From Bacillota bacterium (GTDB taxonomy: Bacteria; Bacillota; Sulfobacillia; JACIYH01): a stretch of 56,392 bases of DNA. The first letter of the stretch is position 1, and every line of letters begins with the position of its first letter. Positions 8,373 to 16,451 of this stretch are shown one piece after another. Below the pieces are notes generated by a model that was not told the DNA's origin, searched no databases, and saw only the letters and a program-made list of their open reading frames with translations. Made by a program: the position numbers and the translations under genes. The stretch spans positions 1 to 56,392 of the forward strand of contig JASEFA010000006.1 of assembly GCA_030019365.1 (NCBI GenBank). The letters run 5' to 3'.

Positions 8373-9203
8373 CTAGTAGAAAACGATGGGCCAACTTTGC
8401 TGATGCTCGGTCCCCGTCTTGTCCTCCCAACATGTTCGTACCCGCAAGTTGCGTTCTGTTTCCGATGTAGAGAGCGTTAGGACGCGCACCCGAACACTCG
8501 CCGGCAGAACCTCCAGCGGGAACGGATCTTGAAGAACATGCGGCACGTTGGTCTCAGGGCTTTCAAGACACCACTCCCACCTCACGTGATAGACATCCAG
8601 GTCTCCATCGTTCCGGAACACCAGGTATTCCCTCCGGAGGGTTCTCAACCGTCCTCGGCTGTCAGTCTCCTGGTACGGCTCCACCTCAACCTGGGCAACC
8701 ACGCGACCTGGGCGTCCCATCACTAGCCCGAACTCCTCAGCAAACCCCGGCGAAGCAGCGAAGAGTTCTCCAATCTGACGTCGGGTAAGTCTCGAATTGC
8801 CTTTGGGCGTGCGACCCCAGGCAGTCCCGTGCACGAAGTGCGGAGCACGGTCACTCTTGGGAACCACGACCACGAGGAAGCCCTCCTGCCCGCTGGCACA
8901 GATCGTCCTCACCTCGGTGAGTTCGACCGGGCCATCCAATGCGCTTCTGGCAACGAGGTTCACTCGATTACCTGCACCTGAGAGTGGAAATGGCGTCAAG
9001 CGGCTTGCACGGGTGGCCTTGTCTTCTTCTACTCCGTAAATGATGACGCCACCTTCCGAGTTGGCCATGGCACACAGGACGACTGCGAGGTCATCGTTCT
9101 TCTGGGATTCGGGTAGTTGGCGCTTGAACTCGAGCTGCATCCCCTCCTCCAGGCGCTGTTCCACTATGCCCTGGAGATCACCCAGACTCTGGGGAACAAA
9201 CAT
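8373..9203 (-). CDS. AlbA_2/Schlafen-type DNA-binding domain protein
   Basis: A 276-residue protein. Residues about 18-60 carry the Slfn_AlbA_2 signature: QLEFKRQLPES, then LCAMANSEGGVIIYGVEED, the acidic E-x-K and the N-x-x-G-G turn. In this superfamily the domain binds nucleic acid, and in some Schlafens it is an RNase; the E and K are both present here. The C-terminal half (about 150-276) is beta-rich with no recognised domain. It is encoded 47 bases upstream of the nuclease-like gene on the same strand, consistent with a common defence-type cassette. Confidence 0.7.
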   Translation of the reverse strand: MFVPQSLGDLQGIVEQRLEEGMQLEFKRQLPESQKNDDLAVVLCAMANSEGGVIIYGVEEDKATRASRLTPFPLSGAGNRVNLVARSALDGPVELTEVRTICASGQEGFLVVVVPKSDRAPHFVHGTAWGRTPKGNSRLTRRQIGELFAASPGFAEEFGLVMGRPGRVVAQVEVEPYQETDSRGRLRTLRREYLVFRNDGDLDVYHVRWEWCLESPETNVPHVLQDPFPLEVLPASVRVRVLTLSTSETERNLRVRTCWEDKTGTEHQQSWPIVFY

Positions 9204-9318
9204 AGTCTCTTCCCTCGCTTCCTGAGCCCAGCAATAATCAGACTATCCCTTTTCCTTACCAGAACGGCTGCACCCGGCCCTAGCCCCTGCAGTTCCCGTC
9301 AACCCTGCGAAGCGCCTG

Positions 9319-9546
9319 TCACTCGGCTTTACAGCGCACTCTTTCCTCCCTCAACCTCGCATACTCCGCCCACAACTCCAGCGCATCGGCCGCGTCCTCA
9401 ACCCGCTCCGCCGCCCGCCTCAGTTCGGCCGCCAACTCGCGCGCCTCACGAGAGGTCATGGATTCGCGTACCCCTTTGAGCATCTCGGTGGTGCGCTGCA
9501 GTTCTGGTATTACCGCGAGAGCACGGTCAATAAGTTCGTCGCTCAC
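9319..9546 (-). CDS. Small helical protein, unrecognised
   Basis: A 76-residue protein from GTG 9546, chosen because GGGAGA lies ahead of it. It is strongly helical and heptad-like (ARELAAELRRAAERVEDAADALELWAE would form one long amphipathic helix). Its C-terminal motif is repeated in the frame at 7396-7587. It could be an antitoxin-like or scaffold protein; no family was recognised. It is separated from the AlbA_2 gene by 115 bases, on the same strand. Confidence 0.5.
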   Translation of the reverse strand: MSDELIDRALAVIPELQRTTEMLKGVRESMTSREARELAAELRRAAERVEDAADALELWAEYARLREERVRCKAE

Positions 9547-9714
9547 CCGACACGTCTCCCGTGCACCAAGCAACAGTCCCAGCCTTTACTGCCTCATGTG
9601 CGTGCTCAACAACCGCTAACGTTCTCCGGATGCCCCGATACGCGCACCGCCACCGCTAGAAGTCCCGGTCAGCCCTCCTTGGGGGGAGCCGCTGGGCATG
9701 TTGGGGCGGATCGC

Positions 9715-10290
9715 TCACTCGACTTGCTCCTCCAACACCTGCGCCCCGATCTGTTGCAACGTCTCTCTCACCTTCTGCTGCAACGTCGACACCTTGATGC
9801 CGCCGGACTCGCAGCGAGCCTCGACCAGCACCTCCACTTGCAGGTTGGCCCCATCGCTGCGTAGCGGCAGGACGACTTCCCGGACGAAATCGGCGAGTTT
9901 GTCCCATGGGACCTTCGCCCGCAAGTGGACACCTGACACAGCAACGCCCGGAGGCGTGGTGGACGGCACCGTAATTGCACCCGCCGACCCTTCCTTCCTC
10001 ACCGAGGGGCTCCCGTTGCTGACCTCGACTGAAGCAACCTCTCTAGCTTCGGTCCGCTTGGCGGCCTCGGCCACTTCCTTGCGTAGTAGCACCGCACCGG
10101 AGCCAAGCGTCGAGTCGGCCACCGGTTCGTTGAAGTAAACGCGCTCCCCAACCCGCACGCCGAACACACCGCCGGCTACCCCCTGTGCCACAGCACTGGC
10201 GACCACTGCCTCACTCTCCAGCCTCGGCAGATGCCTAGACCAGAAGGCTCGATCGTCGCACTGATGCCGAAGCCTGCACTGAGCAAGCAA
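9715..10290 (-). pseudogene. C-terminal fragment of a DUF499-type AAA+ ATPase
   Basis: The frame encodes 191 residues that resemble the extreme C-terminus of large DUF499 ATPases (about 1000 residues): LPRLESEAVVASAVAQGV near the start and KVPWDKLADFVREVVLPL, NLQVEVLVEARC, LQQKVRETLQQIGA near the end. No Walker motifs and no ribosome site are present, so the gene has lost its 5' four fifths. DUF499 proteins are usually encoded with a DUF1156 methyltransferase and other defence genes; none survives here. Confidence 0.55.
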
Positions 10291-10319
10291 TGATCCCGGT
10301 GATACCTCCTCATCTCAAA

Positions 10320-10568
10320 TCATGCATCGCCCTGCTCGCACTCCGAATCGCGCACGGGCCACCGGTCGTGTTCCTCCAGCAGCCACTTCAAAACATTGTA
10401 GAGATTCTCATGGCGTCGCTTCGACCCAGGATTGTTGTTAACCGTAGTGTGAAATCCCTGTATCCCAGGGGCAGTAATATGGATCGAATTGTCGGATTCC
10501 TGATACCAAACGTCAACAGTGAAGCGGATATACTTAGTGCCTCCTGGACCAACCTGGACTCCAGCCAT
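10320..10568 (-). CDS. Small conserved-looking protein, unrecognised
   Basis: An 82-residue protein from ATG 10568, supported by AAGGAG about 10 bases upstream. It is beta-rich at first (KYIRFTVDVWYQESDNSIHI) followed by TAPGIQGFHTTVNNNPGSKR and an amphipathic helix (LYNVLKWLLEEHDRW). The compact layout looks like a real small domain. Its start overlaps the end of the broken frame at 10,534-10,815 and it is followed by the DUF499 fragment. Confidence 0.5.
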   Translation of the reverse strand: MAGVQVGPGGTKYIRFTVDVWYQESDNSIHITAPGIQGFHTTVNNNPGSKRRHENLYNVLKWLLEEHDRWPVRDSECEQGDA

Positions 10569-10815
10569 GGGCTTCCGTTCTCCTTCCCTCGCCAAGATCG
10601 CTGACCAACCTTTCCCGACTGCGGATCTCCAAGGACCTGATTTGGCTTCTTTTGTGCTGCCTGACGATGCAGTCGATGCCCTGATCGTCCACCAGCGTCT
10701 GGTACACGTCAAATCCGCGCCGCAGAAGTTCGCCTATCGCAACGAACTCCTGCCGTTTGCCGAAAGACGCCGTGGTTTTGCGGCCACCCTCGTAATCCCT
10801 CGCTCGAGCCACCAC
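10534..10815 (-). pseudogene. Nuclease-like N-terminal fragment
   Basis: A 93-residue frame with KRQEFVAIGELLRRGFDVYQ followed by TLVDDQGIDCIVRQ. This looks like the beginning of the restriction-endonuclease-like proteins that open with a helix and a D-x-D/GID strand. After IVRQ the sequence becomes basic and unfamiliar, and the expected E-x-K or Q-x-K strand is not clear (IRSLEIRSRE is the best candidate). The frame stops early. It is probably a truncated gene. Confidence 0.35.
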
Positions 10816-11053
10816 AAGTCTTAGCGTGTTACCTGGGGAACCCTGGTCGCCCAGGAGCGCTTATCCAGTAGGCTACCAACCCCATTGCTATGTGACGGGT
10901 TCGCTACCTGGCGCGATTATCCTCCTCCGCCACCGCGTGGCAGCCCCGCCATCAGCCGCGCGTCCCTCAAACCATGGCAAAGGGACCATGCGGCCAGGCT
11001 TACGCACCCTGCTGCCCGACCGCATGGCTCAGGGAGGAAGGATGATGGGACTG

Positions 11054-11188
11054 CTAACTCAACAGCTTCAGCACGGCCTGGGGGGCTAGGTTGGCCTGGG
11101 CCAGCATTGCCGTGCCCGCCTGCTGCAGGATCTGAAACTTTGTGTAGTTCATCATCTGGGCGGCCATGTCAACGTCCCGGATGCGGGA
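11054..11188 (-). pseudogene. Flagellin C-terminal fragment
   Basis: The minus strand encodes the last ~43 residues of a flagellin, ending at TAG 11,054-11,056: [20 protein letters not shown] then [20 protein letters not shown]. This is the classic D0 C-terminal helix of FliC/Hag. Upstream of NSRIRD the family sequence is lost (reads GRRNPA), so nothing but this tail survives. It shows that chromosomal motility DNA was captured or that this segment is of chromosomal origin. Confidence 0.85.
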
Positions 11189-11405
11189 GTTGGCTGGGTT
11201 CCTTCGCCCAATGCGTATTCTACGCATACATTACCCGCAGGCGGTTAGTCCGGCCCGGTCCTGTCCTGCTGCTGCGGAAGGAGGTCTTGAGAGTGCCGGA
11301 GAAGCATCTGTTCGGTTCGGCTGCGGGTTGGGTGGGCACCCGTTGGCCTGCTGGGGCAGACCTGCAGGGCTGGCTGCTGAGCTTCCGGGGAGGTGGAGAG
11401 GAGCA
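11189..11405. other. Former 5' region of the Cys-rich gene
   Basis: No gene was recognised. The last bases, GGGGAGGTGGAGAGGAGCAG (about 11,387-11,406), form a good ribosome site which, before IS66 insertion, would have sat directly before the ATG now found at 13,941. Confidence 0.5.
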
Positions 11406-11413
11406 GATGGGTG
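11406..11413. repeat. Left IS66 target-site duplication
   Basis: GATGGGTG, identical to 13,940-13,947. Eight-base duplications are typical of IS66. Confidence 0.95.
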
Positions 11414-11518
11414 GTAAGCGTCAAATAGCGCCCACCTCCGAGAACGCCCGAGGTGAACATCACCAGAAGCAGGGCAGGCCGCCCTTGACCTGATGGTTGC
11501 CGCGCTGGCGCAAGACAG

Positions 11519-13078
11519 TCAGTTTCGTCTGCCGATCCGGCAAGCATCAGGCAGCGAGTCCGACCAGGGCAGCAACTCGTCCAGGTCACCGCCGCCCAGG
11601 TTGGGAAGCCTCTCGAAGAGGTGGCGGAAATATTCGAAGGGAATCAATCCGTTCTCCTTGGCCGTCTCCACGATGCTGTACACAATGGCGCTGGCTCTCG
11701 CCCCGCGCGGGGTGTTGCAGAACAGCCAGCCCTTCCGGCCGATCACAAAGGGCTTCAGAGAGCGCTCGCTGCGGTTGTTGTCGAGCTCCAGGCGCCCGTC
11801 AAGCAGGAACCCCTGGAGCTTGCCCCACTGGCTCTGGCAGTACCTGATGGCCTGGCCAAGCAGGCTTTTGGGGAGGACCCTGGGCGACTGGGTCCTGAGC
11901 CAGGCCGAGAAGGCATCCAGCACGGGACGGCTCCTCTCCAGCCGGGCTCTGTACCGCTCCTCCGGGTCTGCCTCCCTGAGGTCGCGCTCGATGGCAAAGA
12001 GCTGGTTGCAGAAGTCCAGCCCCTCCTGGGCGGCCACCGGTGGGGAGCGCTTGTCAGGAGGCAACACCTTGAGGGCCTCGTCGAACTTGCGGCGCACATG
12101 AGCCCAGCAGCCCACCAGGGTGACGCCCGGCAGTCCGTCGTAACCGGCGTAACCGTCGACCTGCAGGTAGCCCTTGAACCCGGCGAGAAACCGCTCGGGG
12201 TGCTTGCTCGCCCGGGTGGTCCTGTAGTCGAAAAGGACGATGGGCGGGGGTTCCCTCCCGGTGCGGTACAGCCACATGTAGGACTGGGTCTGGGCCGCGC
12301 GGCCATCTTCGTGGAGCACCTGCACTGTCGTCTCGTCGGCCTGCAGGATGTCCCGCTGCAAGAGGTGCTCGTGCAGGCGGTCGTACAGGGGTGAGAGCCA
12401 CCTGTCCGCCGCGTAGATCACCCAGTTGGCCATGGTCTGGCGGGAAAGCTCCACCCCCAGGCGCGCAAGCTGCTCTTCCTGGCGGTAAAGGGGAAGGCCG
12501 TCGACGTACTTACTGTTCATCACGTAGGCAACGGCCGAGGGCGAGGCCAGACCGCCCGGGATCACCGGAGATGGCGCCGGGGCCGTGACCATCGGGGTAT
12601 TTGTCTCTTCACGCTCGCAGCGGCGGCAGGAGTAGACGTAACGCACGTGCCTGAGCACTTTAGCCTGGGCCGGGATGATCTTCAGTTCCTCGTGCACCTC
12701 GGTGCTCATCTCGTGCATGGGACCCCCGCACTGGGGGCAGACCTGCTCCTCGGGGGGCAGGCGGTACTCAATCGTCTCCACGGGCAGGTCTCCGAGCACC
12801 GCCTCACGGTGCCCTTTCTGCTTGCGACGCCGGTAGGTGATGGTCTCCAGGGTCGACTCCGGCTCGTCGGGCCGGACCTCTTTCTCCGCCTCATTGAAAA
12901 AAGAAGGCTGTTCGGGAACACTCCGTTCGCTGGAGGCCCCGAACTGGCGGCGCTTGATCAGTTTGAGTTGCTCCATGAGCCATTGAACCTTGGCGGTCAG
13001 CTCGGCGTTCTCTTGTTCGAGCAGAGCGCAGCGTTGCCTTAGCTCTTCTACGGTCATGGCGGCGGATAAGCTGTCCAT
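11519..13078 (-). CDS. tnpC: IS66 transposase TnpC
   Basis: A 519-residue IS66-family transposase. The N-terminal coiled coil ([20 protein letters not shown], a leucine-zipper-like segment) is followed by the zinc-finger segment VCPQCGG and the later CRRCERE, then the catalytic DDE core: the D of [10 protein letters not shown], the D of [11 protein letters not shown] and the E of [12 protein letters not shown] basic stretch [12 protein letters not shown] follows the last motif, as is usual. The length is normal for the family. It is the last gene of the tnpA-tnpB-tnpC set. Confidence 0.95.
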   Translation of the reverse strand: MDSLSAAMTVEELRQRCALLEQENAELTAKVQWLMEQLKLIKRRQFGASSERSVPEQPSFFNEAEKEVRPDEPESTLETITYRRRKQKGHREAVLGDLPVETIEYRLPPEEQVCPQCGGPMHEMSTEVHEELKIIPAQAKVLRHVRYVYSCRRCEREETNTPMVTAPAPSPVIPGGLASPSAVAYVMNSKYVDGLPLYRQEEQLARLGVELSRQTMANWVIYAADRWLSPLYDRLHEHLLQRDILQADETTVQVLHEDGRAAQTQSYMWLYRTGREPPPIVLFDYRTTRASKHPERFLAGFKGYLQVDGYAGYDGLPGVTLVGCWAHVRRKFDEALKVLPPDKRSPPVAAQEGLDFCNQLFAIERDLREADPEERYRARLERSRPVLDAFSAWLRTQSPRVLPKSLLGQAIRYCQSQWGKLQGFLLDGRLELDNNRSERSLKPFVIGRKGWLFCNTPRGARASAIVYSIVETAKENGLIPFEYFRHLFERLPNLGGGDLDELLPWSDSLPDACRIGRRN

Positions 13079-13154
13079 ATTTGTTTGGTTCTACATCTAG
13101 CGCCGAATTCCTCCTGATTTGGCCACAATATGCAGGGGCTGACCGGGTTTCTCC

Positions 13155-13514
13155 TCACACGATCGTCCTCGCTTTGACCTCGGGGTGCGCCTTGGGCTGC
13201 CTCAAGGACAGCCCGTCGAGCAGCCAGCGCAGCTGCCGGTAATCGACCGCCACGGGGATCTTGTCCCCTGTCCTCTGGGGCCACTGGAACTTGCCCCGCT
13301 CCAGCCGGCGGTAGTACAGCCAGAACCCGTTGCGGTCCCACCTCAGGATCTTTACCTTATCCCTCTGCCGGTTGCAGAAGACAAAGAGGCTGCTTGAGAA
13401 AGGATCAAGGTCGAAGCCTTGCCGCACCAGGGCTGCTAACCCATCAATGGATTTGCGCAGGTCGGTGGGGCCGCAGGCAAGGTAAACCCGGTCGACGGAA
13501 GCCTCGCTCAGCAT
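13155..13514 (-). CDS. tnpB: IS66 accessory protein TnpB
   Basis: A 119-residue IS66 Orf2-like protein with the family segments VYLACGPTDLRKSIDGLAAL, FVFCNRQRDKVKIL and WDRNGFWLYYRRLERG. It is required with TnpA and TnpC for IS66 transposition in studied members. It starts 7 bases inside the end of tnpA, so translation is probably coupled. Confidence 0.95.
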   Translation of the reverse strand: MLSEASVDRVYLACGPTDLRKSIDGLAALVRQGFDLDPFSSSLFVFCNRQRDKVKILRWDRNGFWLYYRRLERGKFQWPQRTGDKIPVAVDYRQLRWLLDGLSLRQPKAHPEVKARTIV

Positions 13515-13855
13515 ATGGCGCGAAGTACCCGGACCACCCCGGAGAGCAGTTCGGGATCGAACCCGGCTCTGACCTCAATGGTGGCCTCACCTATGCGGAT
13601 GAGCAGTCTTGCGCTGTCTTGTTCCTCGGGAGCCGGGCCGGTCAGCGTGGCCTGCAGCCACATTGGAGCCATGGTCTCCTTGCCGGCTTTCTCCTGGCAT
13701 CTCTCCCGGCACCGGCGCAGGTGGTACCACAACCGGCCTGGCTTGATGCCGTTGGCGGCGCACCACTCCCTCACGCTCTGTCCGCTCGCCCGGTACTCTG
13801 CGATGCGGGTTTCCCATTCTCGCCGCAGTTTCTGCCGCGCACCACTCGCCATCAC
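13508..13855 (-). CDS. tnpA: IS66 accessory protein TnpA
   Basis: A 115-residue protein with an N-terminal helix-turn-helix (WETRIAEYRASGQSVREWCA) followed by the IS66 TnpA pattern in which a hydrophobic strand (IRIGEATIEVRAGFDPELLS) precedes a final helix. It probably binds the IS ends. First gene of the element; it overlaps tnpB by 7 bases. Confidence 0.9.
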   Translation of the reverse strand: MMASGARQKLRREWETRIAEYRASGQSVREWCAANGIKPGRLWYHLRRCRERCQEKAGKETMAPMWLQATLTGPAPEEQDSARLLIRIGEATIEVRAGFDPELLSGVVRVLRAIC

Positions 13856-13860
13856 GGACC

Positions 13861-13887
13861 CTCCCCGAATTGATGAACTTCGGGGAG
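13861..13887 (-). promoter_or_regulatory. Leader hairpin ahead of tnpA
   Basis: Perfect 9-bp arms CTCCCCGAA and TTCGGGGAG around a 9-base loop, 5 bases upstream of the tnpA start. It could block translation from outside transcripts or act in end recognition. The role is inference. Confidence 0.5.
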
Positions 13888-13939
13888 ATTATCCTTCACC
13901 GCCGAGCAGCACACCAGGTGGGTACAGTTTGACGCTTAC

Positions 13940-13947
13940 GATGGGTG
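13940..13947. repeat. Right IS66 target-site duplication
   Basis: GATGGGTG, the match of 11,406-11,413. The ATG inside it is the start codon of the gene that follows. Confidence 0.95.
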
Positions 13948-14684
13948 AATACGTATATGCCTGCACAAGGCCGGAAGGTGTGCCGCCGCACGCGCACCCC
14001 GACTGCCGGAGGTGTAAGGTCGCCCGGTGCGGCTACTCGCTCTGCTTCGAGTTCAACGAGGGGTGGGAAGAGCAGGGCGGGATCTGCGGCTGGGAGCACT
14101 GCATCGAGAACATGCCCTACCCCGGTTCGGGGGCCAGGTGCCCAGTGTTCGGGCATGACTGCCCAGGCGGGGCCGGCGCAGTCTCGAGTTGCGAAGCGGC
14201 CAAGAAGCGGGTGGGTTTGGCGCGAGCAAGGCTTGGCTCACTGCAGCGACATCAAGATGCAGCGCGGGAGATTTTCTGCGACCGGGCGGTGACGCTCGGC
14301 CACTTCGGGGTGCCGCTTGGAATTGGAGCTATGCCTAGGATTACCAACCACAGTCCCGGTGCGCCCAAGGAACACTTGGAGCTCCCCGTCATGTACCTGC
14401 TCACTCGCGAGGCCATTCCCTCCTACCTCGGCCGATGCAGGGTCAAAGTGGGAGAGCTTAGTTCGGGGTGTAGGCGGCTATCTGCAACCAGGGCGCACAG
14501 TCTGGACAAGACACAGTTCCCACACACCGGATTGCGATCTTTGCAAACCAAGGCAGCAAAGTCCAAGAGCCCCCAATTGAACTCTCTAGCCCGTTCTTTG
14601 TCGAGCACCTTCTCCGCGAACCCCCACATGGCCCTAGCTGGACCCTTGTCAGCACGCACGGGTAAAGCGAACACCCTCTTATAG
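13941..14684 (+). CDS. Cys-rich protein cut from its ribosome site by IS66
   Basis: The frame opens with MGEYVYACTRPEGVPPHAHP and holds a Cys/His-rich region in its first 90 residues (DCRRCKVARCGY, GGICGWEHC, GARCPVFGHDC, SSCEAAKKR), suggesting one or two metal sites. It is not a family I recognise. Its ATG lies in the right target duplication, while the ribosome site stayed left of the IS, so expression is probably lost unless IS66 supplies one. The frame has no stop before it runs antisense into the glycosylase gene (from 14,423), so the natural C-terminus may already have been lost; residues beyond about 110 look unstructured. Confidence 0.55.
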   Translation: MGEYVYACTRPEGVPPHAHPDCRRCKVARCGYSLCFEFNEGWEEQGGICGWEHCIENMPYPGSGARCPVFGHDCPGGAGAVSSCEAAKKRVGLARARLGSLQRHQDAAREIFCDRAVTLGHFGVPLGIGAMPRITNHSPGAPKEHLELPVMYLLTREAIPSYLGRCRVKVGELSSGCRRLSATRAHSLDKTQFPHTGLRSLQTKAAKSKSPQLNSLARSLSSTFSANPHMALAGPLSARTGKANTLL

Positions 14685-15172
14685 ACTCGCATTACATTTC
14701 GGTCCACGACTGGTACGGGGCGTTGGTACGCAAAGCATAACACAGCGTTGGCCGTGTAATTCCCCACTCCAGGTAAGCTTTTCAGCTTTGTTACGTCATC
14801 GGGAACTGTACTGTGGAATTGCTCCACTAAGGCAGAACCGAGCCCCTTCAAAACTCGGGCGCGGTACAGAAACCCCAATGGCCGGAGAATTTCAACTATG
14901 TTTTCTTCGCAGGCTTTTGCCAAGCGCGCGGGGTTCGGGTAACAATCCAAGAGTTTTGTGAATACTGGGACAACTTTCCCAGCATACGTCCGGTGAAGAA
15001 GGATCTCGGCGACTAGGATCGCGTAGGGGTCATCCGTCTGACGCCAAGGGAAGGTCCTACCGTTTGCTCGGTACCAACCGATCAAAGCGTTGCGTAGTCC
15101 ATCATAACGTGCGTTACCCAAGGGCACTACCAACCTTGCCGATCCTCCGTAGTGTCTAGCCTGTATGGCCAA
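14423..15172 (-). CDS. HhH-GPD mismatch DNA glycosylase, Mig-like (G:T)
   Basis: A 249-residue glycosylase of the EndoIII/MutY superfamily. The helix-hairpin-helix LPGVGNYTANAV (about 133-144) has Tyr139 where EndoIII has the catalytic Lys, and the catalytic Asp is Asp157 in VVDRNVMRV. The iron-sulfur ligands are Cys210, 217, 220 and 226 (C-x6-C-x2-C-x5-C). It ends soon after the cluster, lacking the C-terminal NUDIX-like domain of MutY. Length, Tyr and position beside a C5 methyltransferase fit Mig-type thymine glycosylases, which repair T:G pairs from deaminated 5-methylcytosine. Some MutYs also have Tyr, so specificity is inferred. TTG 15,172 overlaps the nuclease gene by 17 bases; a later start is possible. 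Confidence 0.75.
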   Translation of the reverse strand: MAIQARHYGGSARLVVPLGNARYDGLRNALIGWYRANGRTFPWRQTDDPYAILVAEILLHRTYAGKVVPVFTKLLDCYPNPARLAKACEENIVEILRPLGFLYRARVLKGLGSALVEQFHSTVPDDVTKLKSLPGVGNYTANAVLCFAYQRPVPVVDRNVMRVYKRVFALPVRADKGPARAMWGFAEKVLDKERAREFNWGLLDFAALVCKDRNPVCGNCVLSRLCALVADSRLHPELSSPTLTLHRPR

Positions 15173-16451
15173 TTAAACGGCCAAAAATCAGCTTGAATTG
15201 AGGCGTCAGGTCACCAGAGACGATCGCCAGATCTTCAGCCGTCAGCGAATCTTCAGATACGGGGGCCGTGCCCCCCGGATACACCAATGTGAACTTCGGA
15301 TGCTGATGCTCCGGCCATAAGCCTTCGTAATCGCGCAGATAGCCCAGAGCTTTGTATATGCTGTCGCTCCCATACCTCGAAGTTGGATCCGTGTTCTTCG
15401 CTTCAACTATGACTTTGACTTCGTTACTCCGCCCATCGGTCAATCTCACCGACACATCGGGGCGCCTCGGGGCTCCGGAAAGCCCACGGAACAATTCCGT
15501 TATGCGAATGTAGAACGACCCGCCCCCTTCGAAACCCAAGGCCACGGACGGAGCTTTGTCGTAGTAGACCTCGGCTCTCCACACGGGACCTTCGTACACA
15601 GCCACCGCGGCAGGGCCATCGCTCCTGACCAGTCCGAACTTAACATTTCCGCGCTCTTGGAGGACCATTTCCTCCAGCGCTTCCAAGATCGAGACCAGCA
15701 CAAACAATTGAAAGAGGCTGTCCGTGTCTTCCTCCATCTTTGGCGCCAACCACCCCCGCGCCAAGACATCTTTCAGGACGTCCACATCTCGGAGGAGTAC
15801 CGCAGATTCGAATTCGGCCCACAACTGGGAAACCTTGGCGTAAACGCGGTGCTTGCTTCTGCGCGCCCGCGCTAACATCCGGGCGGTGACTCGTGGCACC
15901 AACGAGATGTCCCGGAGAAAAACCGACCCGAGAAGCTCGTTCGCGACCCGGAAAACTTCCACGACCTTCCGAGCGGTAGATGTCTTGGACCCGGCTTCTA
16001 CGGGGGGCTTACAGTCCACTAGCGCTTGCAGGTACTTTTTGAGCAACCTGTTCTCCGGTGTGTCTGGCGTTTTTGAAGACTCTTCGGCAATGTAGACAGT
16101 AGGATCCGCCCTCGCCCTCTGGATCTTAAGGGTTCTTTCCCAGAGAACTCTGCCGCGAGCCACAGCTTTCCTAACAGTGATTTGCGACTTGCGTTCCCTT
16201 GTGAGGCTGGACAGGGAGTCCTTCAAGATGTCCACAACGAACTCGTGCGCCCCGTGCGCTTGGACGATGTGGTATACGCGAGCTAGCCAATCCAAATCCC
16301 CTTCGGACAATGTGAGAGCCTCTAAAAAGCGGCCAACCGCCTTCCGTGCTTCCAGAGGATCGTTCCTCCACTCGGCGTCTATCCTTGCATACAAGTATCG
16401 CTTGACCTGTTGGTTCCAGTACTCTGGATTGGGGCAGAATTGTCCGCTCAT
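15156..16451 (-). CDS. PD-(D/E)XK nuclease subunit of McrBC/LlaJI-like system
   Basis: A 431-residue protein. Start ATG 16,451 forms ATGA with the stop of the McrB-like gene, indicating coupling. The N-terminal two thirds are helical and resemble McrC/DUF2357 proteins (KHRVYAKVSQLWAEFESAVL, SLFQLFVLVSILEALEEMVL). The nuclease core is near residues 330-370: RRPDVSVRLTD, then KVIVEAKNTDPT, giving D and E-x-K, followed by a helix with SIYKALGYLRDYEGL. It is expected to cut DNA after recruitment by the NTP-driven partner. Whether the target is methylated or unmethylated DNA cannot be read from sequence; the cognate methyltransferase upstream suggests unmethylated sites. Confidence 0.7.
   Translation of the reverse strand: MSGQFCPNPEYWNQQVKRYLYARIDAEWRNDPLEARKAVGRFLEALTLSEGDLDWLARVYHIVQAHGAHEFVVDILKDSLSSLTRERKSQITVRKAVARGRVLWERTLKIQRARADPTVYIAEESSKTPDTPENRLLKKYLQALVDCKPPVEAGSKTSTARKVVEVFRVANELLGSVFLRDISLVPRVTARMLARARRSKHRVYAKVSQLWAEFESAVLLRDVDVLKDVLARGWLAPKMEEDTDSLFQLFVLVSILEALEEMVLQERGNVKFGLVRSDGPAAVAVYEGPVWRAEVYYDKAPSVALGFEGGGSFYIRITELFRGLSGAPRRPDVSVRLTDGRSNEVKVIVEAKNTDPTSRYGSDSIYKALGYLRDYEGLWPEHQHPKFTLVYPGGTAPVSEDSLTAEDLAIVSGDLTPQFKLIFGRLIGHTG

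Larger units (their letters stand above)
11414..13939 (-). mobile_element. Complete IS66-family insertion sequence
   Basis: 2526 bp bounded by GTAAGCGTCAAA at the left and its inverse TTTGACGCTTAC at the right, with a perfect 8-bp target duplication. It carries tnpA, tnpB and tnpC on the minus strand in the usual order, all open. The identical end at bases 1-54 shows at least one more copy. It appears intact and was probably recently active. Confidence 0.95.

Noticed and set aside
10826-11493. Plus-strand frames over the flagellin fragment
   Set aside because: Shadows of the minus-strand flagellin tail and noncoding DNA; no ribosome sites.
13515-13940. N-terminal extension of the Cys-rich protein through the IS66 end
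   Set aside because: The frame is open upstream of 13,941, but that part is antisense to tnpA; the target duplication shows the original start is the ATG at 13,941.
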